In this document: positions 1 to 7,084 of the stretch, piece by piece
Position numbering within the stretch: the first letter of the stretch is position 1
How the letters are laid out: each line of letters begins with the position of its first letter
Source: WTXA01 sp964415195
GTDB taxonomy: Bacteria; Bacillota; TC1
Reading direction: 5' to 3'
Assembly (NCBI GenBank): GCA_964415195.1
Contig: CAYPYD010000014.1
Span: forward strand, 1 to 10,438
Length of the DNA stretch: 10,438 nucleotides
The notes under the pieces: model-generated
The model's input: only the letters and a program-made list of their open reading frames with translations
What the model was told of the DNA's origin: nothing
The model's database searches: none
Translations under genes and position numbers: made by a program

Positions 1-147
1 ATGAAAGTAGTCAAAGAAGATGATGAAGAAGTATTAATGACAATTGAGGACGACGAAGAGTATCAAGCAGTTGCAGCAGCAATAGAAGAACTATATTCTG
101 AAGAAGATGAAGATGATCAGGAGATTATTGACTCAATTAGTAAATAA
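1..147 (+). CDS. DUF1292 (YrzB-like) protein, 3' part only
   Basis: The reading frame is open from the first base to TAA at 145-147 and gives 48 residues. The ATG at base 1 is probably an internal Met, because DUF1292 proteins are usually about 80-100 residues; I therefore treat the gene as cut by the window edge. The visible part is very acidic (20 Asp/Glu of 48) and contains EDDEEVLMTIEDDEEYQ (residues 6-22) followed by a short helix-like AVAAAIEEL. This pattern of a Glu-rich strand, a 'DDEE(Y/W)' turn and a terminal helix is typical of the DUF1292 C-terminus. Its place directly upstream of mltG matches B. subtilis yrzB-yrrL. The family has no firmly assigned biochemical function. The family call rests on composition, motif and context, so it is likely but not certain. 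Confidence 0.75.
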   Translation: MKVVKEDDEEVLMTIEDDEEYQAVAAAIEELYSEEDEDDQEIIDSISK

Positions 148-154
148 TAGTCAT

Positions 155-161
155 AGAGGTG
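155..161 (+). promoter_or_regulatory. Ribosome binding site selecting the TTG start of mltG
   Basis: AGAGGTG lies 5 bases before TTG at 167. No ATG or GTG in the mltG frame lies near it, and the next in-frame Met is residue 151, inside the conserved domain. The site therefore supports a rare TTG start. Confidence 0.7.
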
Positions 162-166
162 TATAA

Positions 167-1258
167 TTGAGGAACAATAATAATATCGTACAAAGCTCAC
201 GATATAATAGAGCTAAAAGAAAAAATAGAAATAATAATAAAAAGAATAGCAATATAAAAATAGCATTTATTTTTATATTGCTATTTGTCATAGTTGTAGC
301 AGGAATCAATGTTGCAAGTTCGTTTGGACCTTCGAAAGAAAAAGGCCAGGCAAACTTTAATATTGAAACAGGTTCAAATTTAACAAAAATAGCTGAGGTC
401 CTAGAAGAAAGTAAGATTATAAAATCTGCAAATTCCTTTAGAATCTATTGTAAGCTGTTTGCTGACAGCAGTAAATTCAAAGCAGGACAATATAGTGTGG
501 AGAGACCAATTGACTTTAAAGAGATTATTGCTCTACTAAGCAAAGGTCAAAATTTAACAAATGGAGTAAAAGTAACAATACCTGAAGGTTTTGTTATAAC
601 TCAAGTAGCTACTTTAATGGAAAGCAAACAGTTAGGTAACAAAGCTGAATTTTTAGAATTAGCAAAAGCGGGAAATTTTGATTATGAATTTTTAAAATTC
701 GATTTACAACCTTCGGTTAAATATAAGCTTGAAGGCTTTATGTATCCTGATACATATTTTTTTAATGAAGATGCAACTAGTGAAGAAATTATTAAAATTC
801 TATTAGATACATTTAAGGATAAAGTTTGGGAAGAGTTGAAAACAGCCTCAAATGAAAAAGGCTTAGATTACAATGAGCTGTTGACACTGGCTTCAATTGT
901 GGAAAAAGAAGCAGTTAAGGACGATGAAAGAGCTAAAATAGCAGGAGTCTTCTTTAATCGAATAGAGATTGATATGAGTCTGCAATCTTGTGCTACAGTT
1001 CAGTATGCATTAAATAGAGAAAAATTTTCAACCACTGTAACCTTTGAAGAAACAAGACTGGAATCCCCTTATAATACATATAAATATCCTGGACTACCAC
1101 CTGGACCTATTTGTAATCCAGGTATAAAATCTATACAAGCAGTACTTAAACCTGATACAAACAAATATTTATTTTTTGTAGCCAAAGGTGACGGTTCTCA
1201 CTATTTCAGCCTGACTTATGATGAGCATTTAGATGCAATCCAAAAATATCAAAAATAA
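167..1258 (+). CDS. mltG: Endolytic murein transglycosylase MltG (YceG-like)
   Basis: A 363-residue membrane-anchored lytic transglycosylase that cuts nascent glycan strands and is thought to set their length. It begins with TTG, supported by the AGAGGTG site upstream. Residues 1-31 form a basic, Asn-rich cytoplasmic tail. One membrane segment follows (about 32-52), then a LysM-like region (about 64-125) and the YceG catalytic domain (about 135-360). The catalytic signature LASIVEKEA is at 241-249; by recalled alignment Glu248 matches the E. coli catalytic Glu218. Also present are the conserved FFNRI (262-266), SLQS (271-274), SPYNTY (300-305) and GLPPGPICNPG (309-319). Length is normal for the family (about 340-370). 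The gene lies 19 bases after the DUF1292 gene, and its stop codon overlaps the ribosome binding site of the next gene, indicating one transcript. The annotation is secure. Confidence 0.97.
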   Translation: MRNNNNIVQSSRYNRAKRKNRNNNKKNSNIKIAFIFILLFVIVVAGINVASSFGPSKEKGQANFNIETGSNLTKIAEVLEESKIIKSANSFRIYCKLFADSSKFKAGQYSVERPIDFKEIIALLSKGQNLTNGVKVTIPEGFVITQVATLMESKQLGNKAEFLELAKAGNFDYEFLKFDLQPSVKYKLEGFMYPDTYFFNEDATSEEIIKILLDTFKDKVWEELKTASNEKGLDYNELLTLASIVEKEAVKDDERAKIAGVFFNRIEIDMSLQSCATVQYALNREKFSTTVTFEETRLESPYNTYKYPGLPPGPICNPGIKSIQAVLKPDTNKYLFFVAKGDGSHYFSLTYDEHLDAIQKYQK

Positions 1259-1262
1259 AGGA
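1257..1262 (+). promoter_or_regulatory. Ribosome binding site selecting the start of the U32 gene
   Basis: AAAGGA overlaps the mltG stop (TAA 1256-1258) and sits 6 bases before ATG at 1269. An in-frame ATG exists at 1233, but no such site precedes it and it would add 12 residues ahead of the conserved MKRIEVLAPAGN start. The 1269 start is therefore chosen. Confidence 0.8.
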
Positions 1263-1268
1263 ATTAAA

Positions 1269-2480
1269 ATGAAAAGAATAGAAGTATTAGCCCCAGCTGG
1301 AAATTTAGAAAAATTAAAAATAGCTTATCTGTACGGTGCTGATGCGGTTTATGTTGGTGGCAAGGATTTTAGTCTGCGTTCCAAAGCCGGAAATTTTGAT
1401 CTCCAGCAATTACAAGAAGCAAAAAGTATCAGTGTAGAATTAGGTAAAAAACTTTACATAGCTTTAAATATATTTCCTCATAATATTGATTTAGAAAATA
1501 TTATAGAATATTTAGAGAAGCTTGACGAAATTAGAGTTGATGCAATGATAATATCAGATCCTGGCATTATCTATCTTGCTAAAAAACATGCACCGAATAC
1601 ACCTATTCATTTAAGCACGCAAAGTAACACTTTAAACTGGGCAGGATGCCAGTTTTGGAAAGAACAAGGTCTAGAGAGAGTTGTCTTAGGGCGTGAGGTT
1701 TCATTAAAGGAAGTAGCAGGTATACATGAAAAAACTGATGTAGAACTCGAAGCTTTTGTTCATGGGGCCATGTGTATGGCCTATTCAGGAAGATGTATGC
1801 TTAGTATGTATATGACTGGTAAAAGTGCAAATAGTGGAAGTTGTACCCATCCGTGCAGATGGGAGTACTATGTTGTTGAAAAACAAAGAGAAGATCAGTT
1901 TATGCCAATAGAAGAAGATGAAAGAGGCACATATATCTTTAATTCAAAAGACCTATGCATGTTGCCATATTTGGAAACATTTATTGATAGTGGTGTTACT
2001 AGCTTGAAGATTGAAGGTAGAATGAAGAGTATCCATTATGTAGCAACTGTAACTAAAGTCTATCGTGAAGCTGTCGATATTATTGAAGCCGGAGGTGACT
2101 TAAAGGTTGCCATACCAAGATTGATGGCAGAACTTGATGGAATAGGTGAACGAGATTACACAACAGGATTCTATCTTGATGAAAATGATGTTAATATGCA
2201 ACAATATGAACCATTTAATGTCCAAAAGAATATAAAGTTTGTAGGAAAAGTTTTAGATGTGTTAGAAGATAGTATACTAATTGAACAAAGGAATAAGTTT
2301 GTAATTGGAGATACTTTAGAAATCTTATTACCAACAGGAAGTAATCTGAAGATTAATATAAATATGATAATTAATGAGAATGGGGATTTTGTTGATAACG
2401 CTCCTCATCCCAAAGAAATATTAAAAATAAATAAAATACCTGGTGTTGTACCAGGTTCTCTACTAAGAATAAGGAGCTAA
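1269..2480 (+). CDS. trhP: U32 family 'peptidase', TrhP-type tRNA uridine-34 hydroxylation protein
   Basis: A 403-residue protein with the U32 opening EVLAPAGNLEKLK (residues 5-17) and the family signature around EAFVHGAMCMAYSGRC (161-176). Four cysteines (169, 176, 192, 196) lie where TrhP/RlhA proteins are thought to bind an iron-sulfur cluster. SLKIEGRMKS (245-254) is another conserved block, and a small beta-rich C-terminal domain follows from about 322. U32 proteins were long called peptidases or collagenases, but E. coli YegQ (TrhP) and B. subtilis YrrN/YrrO take part in prephenate-dependent formation of 5-hydroxyuridine at tRNA position 34. Length and the position after mltG best fit YrrO (TrhP2). 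Assignment to TrhP rather than the 23S-rRNA-acting RlhA branch is inference from context and length; the U32 family is certain. The gene starts 10 bases after mltG. Confidence 0.88.
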   Translation: MKRIEVLAPAGNLEKLKIAYLYGADAVYVGGKDFSLRSKAGNFDLQQLQEAKSISVELGKKLYIALNIFPHNIDLENIIEYLEKLDEIRVDAMIISDPGIIYLAKKHAPNTPIHLSTQSNTLNWAGCQFWKEQGLERVVLGREVSLKEVAGIHEKTDVELEAFVHGAMCMAYSGRCMLSMYMTGKSANSGSCTHPCRWEYYVVEKQREDQFMPIEEDERGTYIFNSKDLCMLPYLETFIDSGVTSLKIEGRMKSIHYVATVTKVYREAVDIIEAGGDLKVAIPRLMAELDGIGERDYTTGFYLDENDVNMQQYEPFNVQKNIKFVGKVLDVLEDSILIEQRNKFVIGDTLEILLPTGSNLKININMIINENGDFVDNAPHPKEILKINKIPGVVPGSLLRIRS

Positions 2481-2481
2481 T

Positions 2482-2982
2482 ATGATTGATTTAAAACCAG
2501 AATATTTTATCAATACAATATATGACATAGATTTTAATATTTTAAGAAGAGATGGTATTAATACTTTGCTTCTTGATATAGACAACACTCTTGTACCATT
2601 TAAGACAATGATTCCTGACAAAAGTACAATTGAATGGATAAAGTCAGCTAAAACAGAAGGTTTCAAGATTTGTCTTGTTTCAAATGCCTATCCTAGAAGA
2701 GCTCAAATTATAGCCGGTAACTTTGATGTACCAGTAATATATATGGCTAAGAAACCATTTAAAAAAGGTGTTGTTGACAGTCTCAAATTAGTAAATAGTA
2801 AAAGTAATGAAGCCATAATGGTGGGTGATCAGATTTTCACTGATGTTTTTGCAGCAAGACTTGCTGGTGTTAAAAGTATATTAGTTGAACCGATGACTAC
2901 GAGTGATTTCTTCATGACTAAAATCTACAGAGTTTTTGAATATTTTGTAAAAAGAAATTTGAAAAAGGAGAATATGAAGTAA
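2482..2982 (+). CDS. yqeG: YqeG family HAD phosphatase
   Basis: A 166-residue HAD-superfamily hydrolase of subfamily IIIA. Motif I is LLLDIDNTLVPF (29-40), with Asp32 as the expected nucleophile and Asp34 as the acid/base. Motif II is the Ser in LVSNA (65-69). A motif III lysine lies in AKKPFKKG (89-96). Motif IV is MVGDQIFTD (113-121), with Asp116 and Asp121 as metal ligands. Length matches YqeG proteins (about 165-175). Fungal Gep4 and plant/cyanobacterial relatives dephosphorylate phosphatidylglycerophosphate; whether bacterial YqeG does so is not shown by this sequence. AAGGAG at 2471-2476 lies 5 bases before the ATG. The stop overlaps the aroE start by one base (TAATG), and B. subtilis also has yqeG close to its shikimate dehydrogenase gene. 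The usual GTPase gene yqeH is not present between the two here. Confidence 0.95.
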   Translation: MIDLKPEYFINTIYDIDFNILRRDGINTLLLDIDNTLVPFKTMIPDKSTIEWIKSAKTEGFKICLVSNAYPRRAQIIAGNFDVPVIYMAKKPFKKGVVDSLKLVNSKSNEAIMVGDQIFTDVFAARLAGVKSILVEPMTTSDFFMTKIYRVFEYFVKRNLKKENMK

Positions 2983-3833
2983 TGAGAACTATGCTGGGGA
3001 TTATTGGAAATCCACTAGGACACAGTTTGTCACCTATTCTTCATAAAACAGCCATTGAAAAACTATTAGTAAATTTCACCTATGATAAGTGGGAACTAAA
3101 TGAAAATGAATTAGAGCAATTCATACAAAAAGTTAGAGATTTGGATAGTTTGATTATTGGATTCAATGTAACTATTCCATATAAAGAAAAAATAATACCA
3201 TATCTTGATAAACTTGATAATCTAGCGTTAAAGTTGAATGCTGTGAATACTGTCAAGTATGTAGATGGTAAATTAGTTGGTTATAACACAGATGGTTTAG
3301 GTTTGTTAGAAACACTTATTAGAAACAATATTCAATATGAAAATAATAATATATTAATCTTAGGTAGTGGTGGTGCTAGTAAAGGTATCGCCATGTTTTT
3401 AACTGAAAATAAAGTAGCTAGAATTGATATAGTCGCTAGAGATAAACAGAAAGTCGAAAATTTATCATCAAGGATAAAGAAGACTGGAATAGTCAGTAAT
3501 CATATAGCTTGGTCTGAGCTAAAGTGTTTAGAAATTAATGATTACCATATTATTATTCAAACAACACCAATCGGTATGAAAAATCAGACTGGTGAAATAG
3601 AATTCCCATATGAGAAGTTAACTTCAGCACAAACGGTTATTGATATAGTCTATAATCCATTAGAAACAGAATTTTTAAAAAAATCCAAAGCAAATGGTGC
3701 AAAGTGCATAAATGGACTAGAAATGCTAGTATATCAAGGTTATCATAGCTTCAAAATCTGGACAGGTCTAGAAGAGGATACTGATTTAATGCTTAGGACT
3801 GCCTATTCTCTATTGGAGGTTGAAAGTGAATAA
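2982..3833 (+). CDS. aroE: Shikimate dehydrogenase (NADP+)
   Basis: A 283-residue cytosolic enzyme that reduces 3-dehydroshikimate to shikimate, the fourth step from DAHP towards chorismate. The N-terminal substrate domain shows GNPLGHSLSP (9-18) with Ser15 and Ser17 for shikimate, NVTIPYKE (62-69) with the catalytic Lys68, NAVNT (86-90) and NTDGLG (102-107) with catalytic Asp104. The Rossmann domain shows LGSGGASKG (127-135), then VARDKQK (151-157), whose Arg may contact the NADP 2'-phosphate, TTPIGM (194-199) and a late GLEMLVYQG (245-253). All catalytic residues are present. The ATG overlaps the yqeG stop by one base; AAGGAG at 2965-2970 is 11 bases upstream. An alternative ATG at 2991 is less likely because it lies 20 bases from that site. 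The 3' end overlaps aroK. Confidence 0.97.
   Translation: MRTMLGIIGNPLGHSLSPILHKTAIEKLLVNFTYDKWELNENELEQFIQKVRDLDSLIIGFNVTIPYKEKIIPYLDKLDNLALKLNAVNTVKYVDGKLVGYNTDGLGLLETLIRNNIQYENNNILILGSGGASKGIAMFLTENKVARIDIVARDKQKVENLSSRIKKTGIVSNHIAWSELKCLEINDYHIIIQTTPIGMKNQTGEIEFPYEKLTSAQTVIDIVYNPLETEFLKKSKANGAKCINGLEMLVYQGYHSFKIWTGLEEDTDLMLRTAYSLLEVESE
3815..3819 (+). promoter_or_regulatory. Ribosome binding site selecting the GTG start of aroK
   Basis: GGAGG inside the end of aroE touches the in-frame TTG at 3820 directly, leaving no spacer, but lies an ideal 6 bases before GTG at 3826. This favours GTG and removes two residues (MK) from the longest frame. Confidence 0.8.
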
Positions 3834-4344
3834 TATAGTATTAATTGGCTTTATGGCTGTAGGCAAAACTACTATTGGGAAATCCTTAAAGGGAATTTTT
3901 GGCTATTCACTATTTGATGTAGATAGTGTGGTTGAAAAGGAAGAAAGGATTCCTATAGCAGAAATATTTAATAGAAAAGGCGAGGAATACTTTAGAAGCA
4001 GAGAAGTTGAAGTAGCAAAAAAACTTTTATCTCGTAACAACAATATTATTAGTACCGGTGGTGGTCTTTTTCTAAATGAGGAAATAAGAAACATGGCATT
4101 GAAGAATAATTTTGTTGTTTTTTTAGATTTAGATATAAAGGAAGTTTACAATAGGGTTAATAGAAATAACAGGAGACCATTAGCCAAGGGTAAATCATTA
4201 GAGGAACTAAAAACTCTATATGAAAAAAGATTGCCTTATTACCTAGAAGCTAATGTACGAATAGATACAAATAATAAAACACCAAAGCAAATTGCAGAAG
4301 AAATCAAAGAATATTATTATAAATGGTTAAACAAGGAGCTATAA
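3826..4344 (+). CDS. aroK: Shikimate kinase
   Basis: A 172-residue P-loop kinase that phosphorylates shikimate at the 3-hydroxyl using ATP. The Walker A loop is GFMAVGKTT (8-16). The shikimate-binding residues are Asp33 in FDVD (30-33), Arg57 in YFRSRE (55-60) and the Gly triplet STGGG (76-80). The lid Arg lies in RRPLAKG (116-122), and a late Arg sits in KRLPYY (134-139). Length is normal (165-175). GTG at 3826 is preferred over TTG at 3820 because of spacing from GGAGG (3815-3819). The first eight bases overlap the end of aroE (GTGAATAA), so the two are probably translationally coupled. Nothing needed for activity appears to be missing. TldD follows after one base. Confidence 0.96.
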   Translation: MNNIVLIGFMAVGKTTIGKSLKGIFGYSLFDVDSVVEKEERIPIAEIFNRKGEEYFRSREVEVAKKLLSRNNNIISTGGGLFLNEEIRNMALKNNFVVFLDLDIKEVYNRVNRNNRRPLAKGKSLEELKTLYEKRLPYYLEANVRIDTNNKTPKQIAEEIKEYYYKWLNKEL

Positions 4345-4345
4345 T

Positions 4346-5728
4346 ATGATTGAAAAAGAATTACTAGAAAAGACCTTAGAAAAACTAACAGCCAAAGGTT
4401 GTGACTTTGCAGATATTTATCTAGAATCAAAAAGCACATTAGGAGTAATCTTAGATAACAAGAAAATAGAAAGAATTACAAGAGGTAGTAGAGCTGGCGC
4501 AGGTCTTAGAGTAATCTATGGTGGAAGGACCTATTTTGCCTTCACTGAAGACTTAAGCGAGAAAGCCTTGTTTCAAATTGCAGGCGATCTTGCTAATAAG
4601 GAAAGTGGTAATAATATTTTAATCGAAAAAAAATATCATCTTTTAGAAGGAAGCGATGCCTATCTATATAACTCGAATAAGGATAAAGGATTACTTAAAG
4701 AAAAAGCGGAATTATTACTACATTTAAATGAATTAGCTTGGTTGGAGAAAGGATCTTTAATTCAATTGACATTAACTTATGGAGATGTTGATCAAGAAGT
4801 ATTTATTATGAATTCTAATGGTATATATGTTCATGATAAAAGACCTAGAGTGAAATCTATAATTCAAGGTGTTTTTCAAAAAGATAAACAAATACAAAGT
4901 GCCTATGATGTGGTAGGAGCAGTCGGTGATTATGGCTTTATAAAAACAAGAAACATGGAGTCCTTGTTAGAAGGAGTTAAATTAAAAGGTGAAAATTTAC
5001 TTAAAGCTAAGGAAGCACCTAGTGGAACAATGCCTGTTATAGTATCAGGTGAAGCTGGGGGAACTATGGTTCATGAAGCCTGTGGACATGGACTTGAAGC
5101 TGATATAGTTAAAAAAGGAATGTCTGTTTATGGTAATAAAATAGGTGAAAAGGTAGCCTCAGAGTTAATTTCAGTGGTCGATGATGGTACAATCAAAGGA
5201 AGATATGGAACTAGTTTTTATGACGATGAAGGCACTAAAACCAAAGAAAATATTCTGATTGAAAATGGTGTATTAAGAGGATATATGAGTGATTTGCAAT
5301 CTGCCAATGAATTGGGTATTGAACCGTCAGGTAATGGTAGAAGAGAAGGTTATCATGCCATGCCTATTACAAGAATGACAAACACCTATATTAGTAAAGG
5401 CAAAGAAAGTAAGGAAGATATCATTGCTTCAGTTGATAACGGATTGTTTGTTAAACACATGGGTGGTGGACAAGTTAATACTGCTACTGGTGATTTTGTG
5501 TTCGAAGTTTCTGAAGGATATTTAATTAAAAATGGAAAAATTGGGGAACAAGTAAGAGGTGCAACTTTAATTGGCAATGGTCCAGATGTCTTGAATAAAA
5601 TAGATATGGTTGCAAATGATTTTGGTTATTCACTAGGAACTTGTGGCAAGGATGGTCAAGGTGCTCCTGTAGCAGATGGACAACCTACATTAAGAATTCC
5701 AAGTCTTGTTGTTGGAGGTACTAAATAA
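4346..5728 (+). CDS. tldD: TldD metalloprotease subunit
   Basis: A 460-residue zinc protease subunit that works as a heterodimer with TldE in the cytoplasm. The E. coli pair trims the leader from microcin B17 precursor and degrades unfolded peptides such as CcdA. The HExxxH zinc motif is seen as HEACGH (His243, Glu244, His248) followed by GLEAD, and Cys433 in GTCGKDGQ (431-438) matches the third zinc ligand of TldD. Other conserved TldD blocks are the N-terminal GAGLRVIYGGRTYFA (51-65), YDDEGTKT (292-299), GYMSDLQSA (312-320) and HMGGGQVN (371-378). Length fits the family (about 460-480). AAGGAG at 4333-4338 precedes the ATG by 7 bases. The stop overlaps the tldE start. No precursor-peptide gene lies nearby, so a general proteolytic role is as likely as RiPP processing. 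Confidence 0.97.
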   Translation: MIEKELLEKTLEKLTAKGCDFADIYLESKSTLGVILDNKKIERITRGSRAGAGLRVIYGGRTYFAFTEDLSEKALFQIAGDLANKESGNNILIEKKYHLLEGSDAYLYNSNKDKGLLKEKAELLLHLNELAWLEKGSLIQLTLTYGDVDQEVFIMNSNGIYVHDKRPRVKSIIQGVFQKDKQIQSAYDVVGAVGDYGFIKTRNMESLLEGVKLKGENLLKAKEAPSGTMPVIVSGEAGGTMVHEACGHGLEADIVKKGMSVYGNKIGEKVASELISVVDDGTIKGRYGTSFYDDEGTKTKENILIENGVLRGYMSDLQSANELGIEPSGNGRREGYHAMPITRMTNTYISKGKESKEDIIASVDNGLFVKHMGGGQVNTATGDFVFEVSEGYLIKNGKIGEQVRGATLIGNGPDVLNKIDMVANDFGYSLGTCGKDGQGAPVADGQPTLRIPSLVVGGTK

Positions 5729-7044
5729 TGAATAAGCTAACTGAGGCAATAGATTATGGTTTAAGTAGAGGATGTAATGATATTGAACTATATATTGAAA
5801 CTAGTAGTAATCTTGATCTTGAAATAAGAGCTGGAAAACTTGATAAGTATCAAGAATCAAAAGCTCAAGGTATTGGAGTTAGAGTTATCAAAGGTAATAA
5901 ACAAAGTTTAGTTTATGGTACAAGTGATAATACAAAGGATTTACAAAAAAGTATAGATGAAGCTATTGAAATTCTAGAGTTCATGGATGAAGATGATATT
6001 GTAATACATGGAAAGGAAGAATTTAAAGGTGATATCAATAGTGAACAATTATTTCAAACATCTTTTGATACAAAGCTGGATTATATAATAGCACAAGAAA
6101 AAAATGGCATAGGTAGTGGAGAAATAGCAGCTATGGTTGAAAGTACAACCTATGAAGAAAATAAATATTCAAAACAAATTATAAATTCCAAGGGTTTAAA
6201 CAAAATAGAAACTGGAGCTTATTGCGGAAGTTCTATTTCACTAGCTATTAGTCAAGATGGAGTTAATGAAACTGGTTATTCATACTATTATACAAGAGAT
6301 ATAGCTGAATTATTCAAGCAAGATCTAGGAAATGAAGCTAATGAAAAAGCACGTGAAATGCTGGGAGCCGGGATAGTAAGTTCGAAAAAATATACTGCAA
6401 TATTTTCTGCAGATGTAGTTGTTGATTTACTTAGGTTGTTATCCTATTCCTTTAATGGAGAAAATATTTACAAGGGTAAATCATTATTCAAAGATAAGGT
6501 AGGAGAAAAAGTGATATCTGATAAGCTTAATATATTTGATGATGGAAATGAAATGAAAGCACTTGGGTTCACCTATTTTGATGGAGATGGAGTTAAAGCC
6601 GACAAAATATCTATAATAGAAAAAGGCATATTTATGGGTGGTCTATATAACTTGTCAATTGCTAAAAAAGCTGGGGCTACAACTACTGGTAATGCTTCAA
6701 GATCTCATAGTTCATTACCAAATATTGGTTATCATAACCTGTGTCTTGAAAATGGGAATGTTAATATAAATGATATGATAATAAATTTAAACAATGGTAT
6801 TATTATTAAGGAACTCATGGGTTTACATATGGCTAATCCTATTACTGGAGAATTTTCATTGGGGGCTTCTGGACTAAAAGTCGATAATGGAAAAATTCAT
6901 GGAGGTTTTAGAGGTGTTACTATATCAGGTAATATCCTTGATATTTTTTCAAATATTGTTGCTGTAGGTAATGATTTTCAAAGAAGAACTACTGTTGGAG
7001 CACCTTCACTTTTGATACAAGATGTTATAGTCAGCGGTAGTTAA
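5728..7044 (+). CDS. tldE: TldE/PmbA non-catalytic protease partner
   Basis: A 438-residue TldD/PmbA-family protein that pairs with the preceding TldD. It shares the fold and order of blocks: GIGVRVIKGNKQSLVYG (48-64), YFDGDGVKAD (283-292), GGLYNLSIAKKAG (304-316) and a C-terminal FRGVTISGN (394-402). No HExxxH motif appears: the matching region around FSADVVVDLLRLL (226-238) lacks it. This is normal for TldE, which shapes the substrate chamber while TldD carries the zinc. Length is usual (about 435-450). The ATG overlaps the tldD stop by one base (TAATG), with GGAGG at 5714-5718, so equal, coupled synthesis of the two subunits is likely. The gene is followed by the only gap in the window longer than 20 bases. 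Confidence 0.95.
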   Translation: MNKLTEAIDYGLSRGCNDIELYIETSSNLDLEIRAGKLDKYQESKAQGIGVRVIKGNKQSLVYGTSDNTKDLQKSIDEAIEILEFMDEDDIVIHGKEEFKGDINSEQLFQTSFDTKLDYIIAQEKNGIGSGEIAAMVESTTYEENKYSKQIINSKGLNKIETGAYCGSSISLAISQDGVNETGYSYYYTRDIAELFKQDLGNEANEKAREMLGAGIVSSKKYTAIFSADVVVDLLRLLSYSFNGENIYKGKSLFKDKVGEKVISDKLNIFDDGNEMKALGFTYFDGDGVKADKISIIEKGIFMGGLYNLSIAKKAGATTTGNASRSHSSLPNIGYHNLCLENGNVNINDMIINLNNGIIIKELMGLHMANPITGEFSLGASGLKVDNGKIHGGFRGVTISGNILDIFSNIVAVGNDFQRRTTVGAPSLLIQDVIVSGS

Positions 7045-7057
7045 AAGCCAATATTTA

Positions 7058-7066
7058 TGATATAAT
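7058..7066 (+). promoter_or_regulatory. Candidate internal promoter (extended -10) before aroQ
   Basis: TGATATAAT in the 40-base gap between tldE and aroQ is a perfect extended -10 (TGnTATAAT) for the housekeeping sigma factor. No convincing -35 is seen at the usual distance (TAGTTA at 7038-7043), which extended -10 promoters can tolerate. Transcription would start near 7073, leaving a leader of about 12 bases that begins next to the AGAGG ribosome site. The gap has no terminator-like hairpin, so read-through from upstream is also expected. In AT-rich DNA such matches can arise by chance. Confidence 0.45.
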
Positions 7067-7084
7067 CTGAAAAAGAGGTATACT

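Noticed and set aside
128..156. TTGACT (128-133) as a -35 box for a promoter before mltG
   Set aside because: No acceptable -10 lies 16-18 bases downstream (TCATAG at 151-156 is poor), and the TATAAT at 162-167 is 28 bases away and overlaps the TTG start.
1766..1781. Hairpin GGCCAT-GTGT-ATGGCC in the U32 gene
   Set aside because: It falls on the codons of the conserved U32 signature (GAMCMA), so protein constraint explains it.
4340..4345. TATAAT directly before the tldD ATG
   Set aside because: It would start transcription inside the gene, lacks a -35 or TGn extension, and arises from the stop and spacer between aroK and tldD.
5839..5854. Near-perfect palindrome CTTGATA-AG-TATCAAG in tldE, resembling an operator
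   Set aside because: It lies deep in coding sequence, far from any promoter, and no second copy was noticed.
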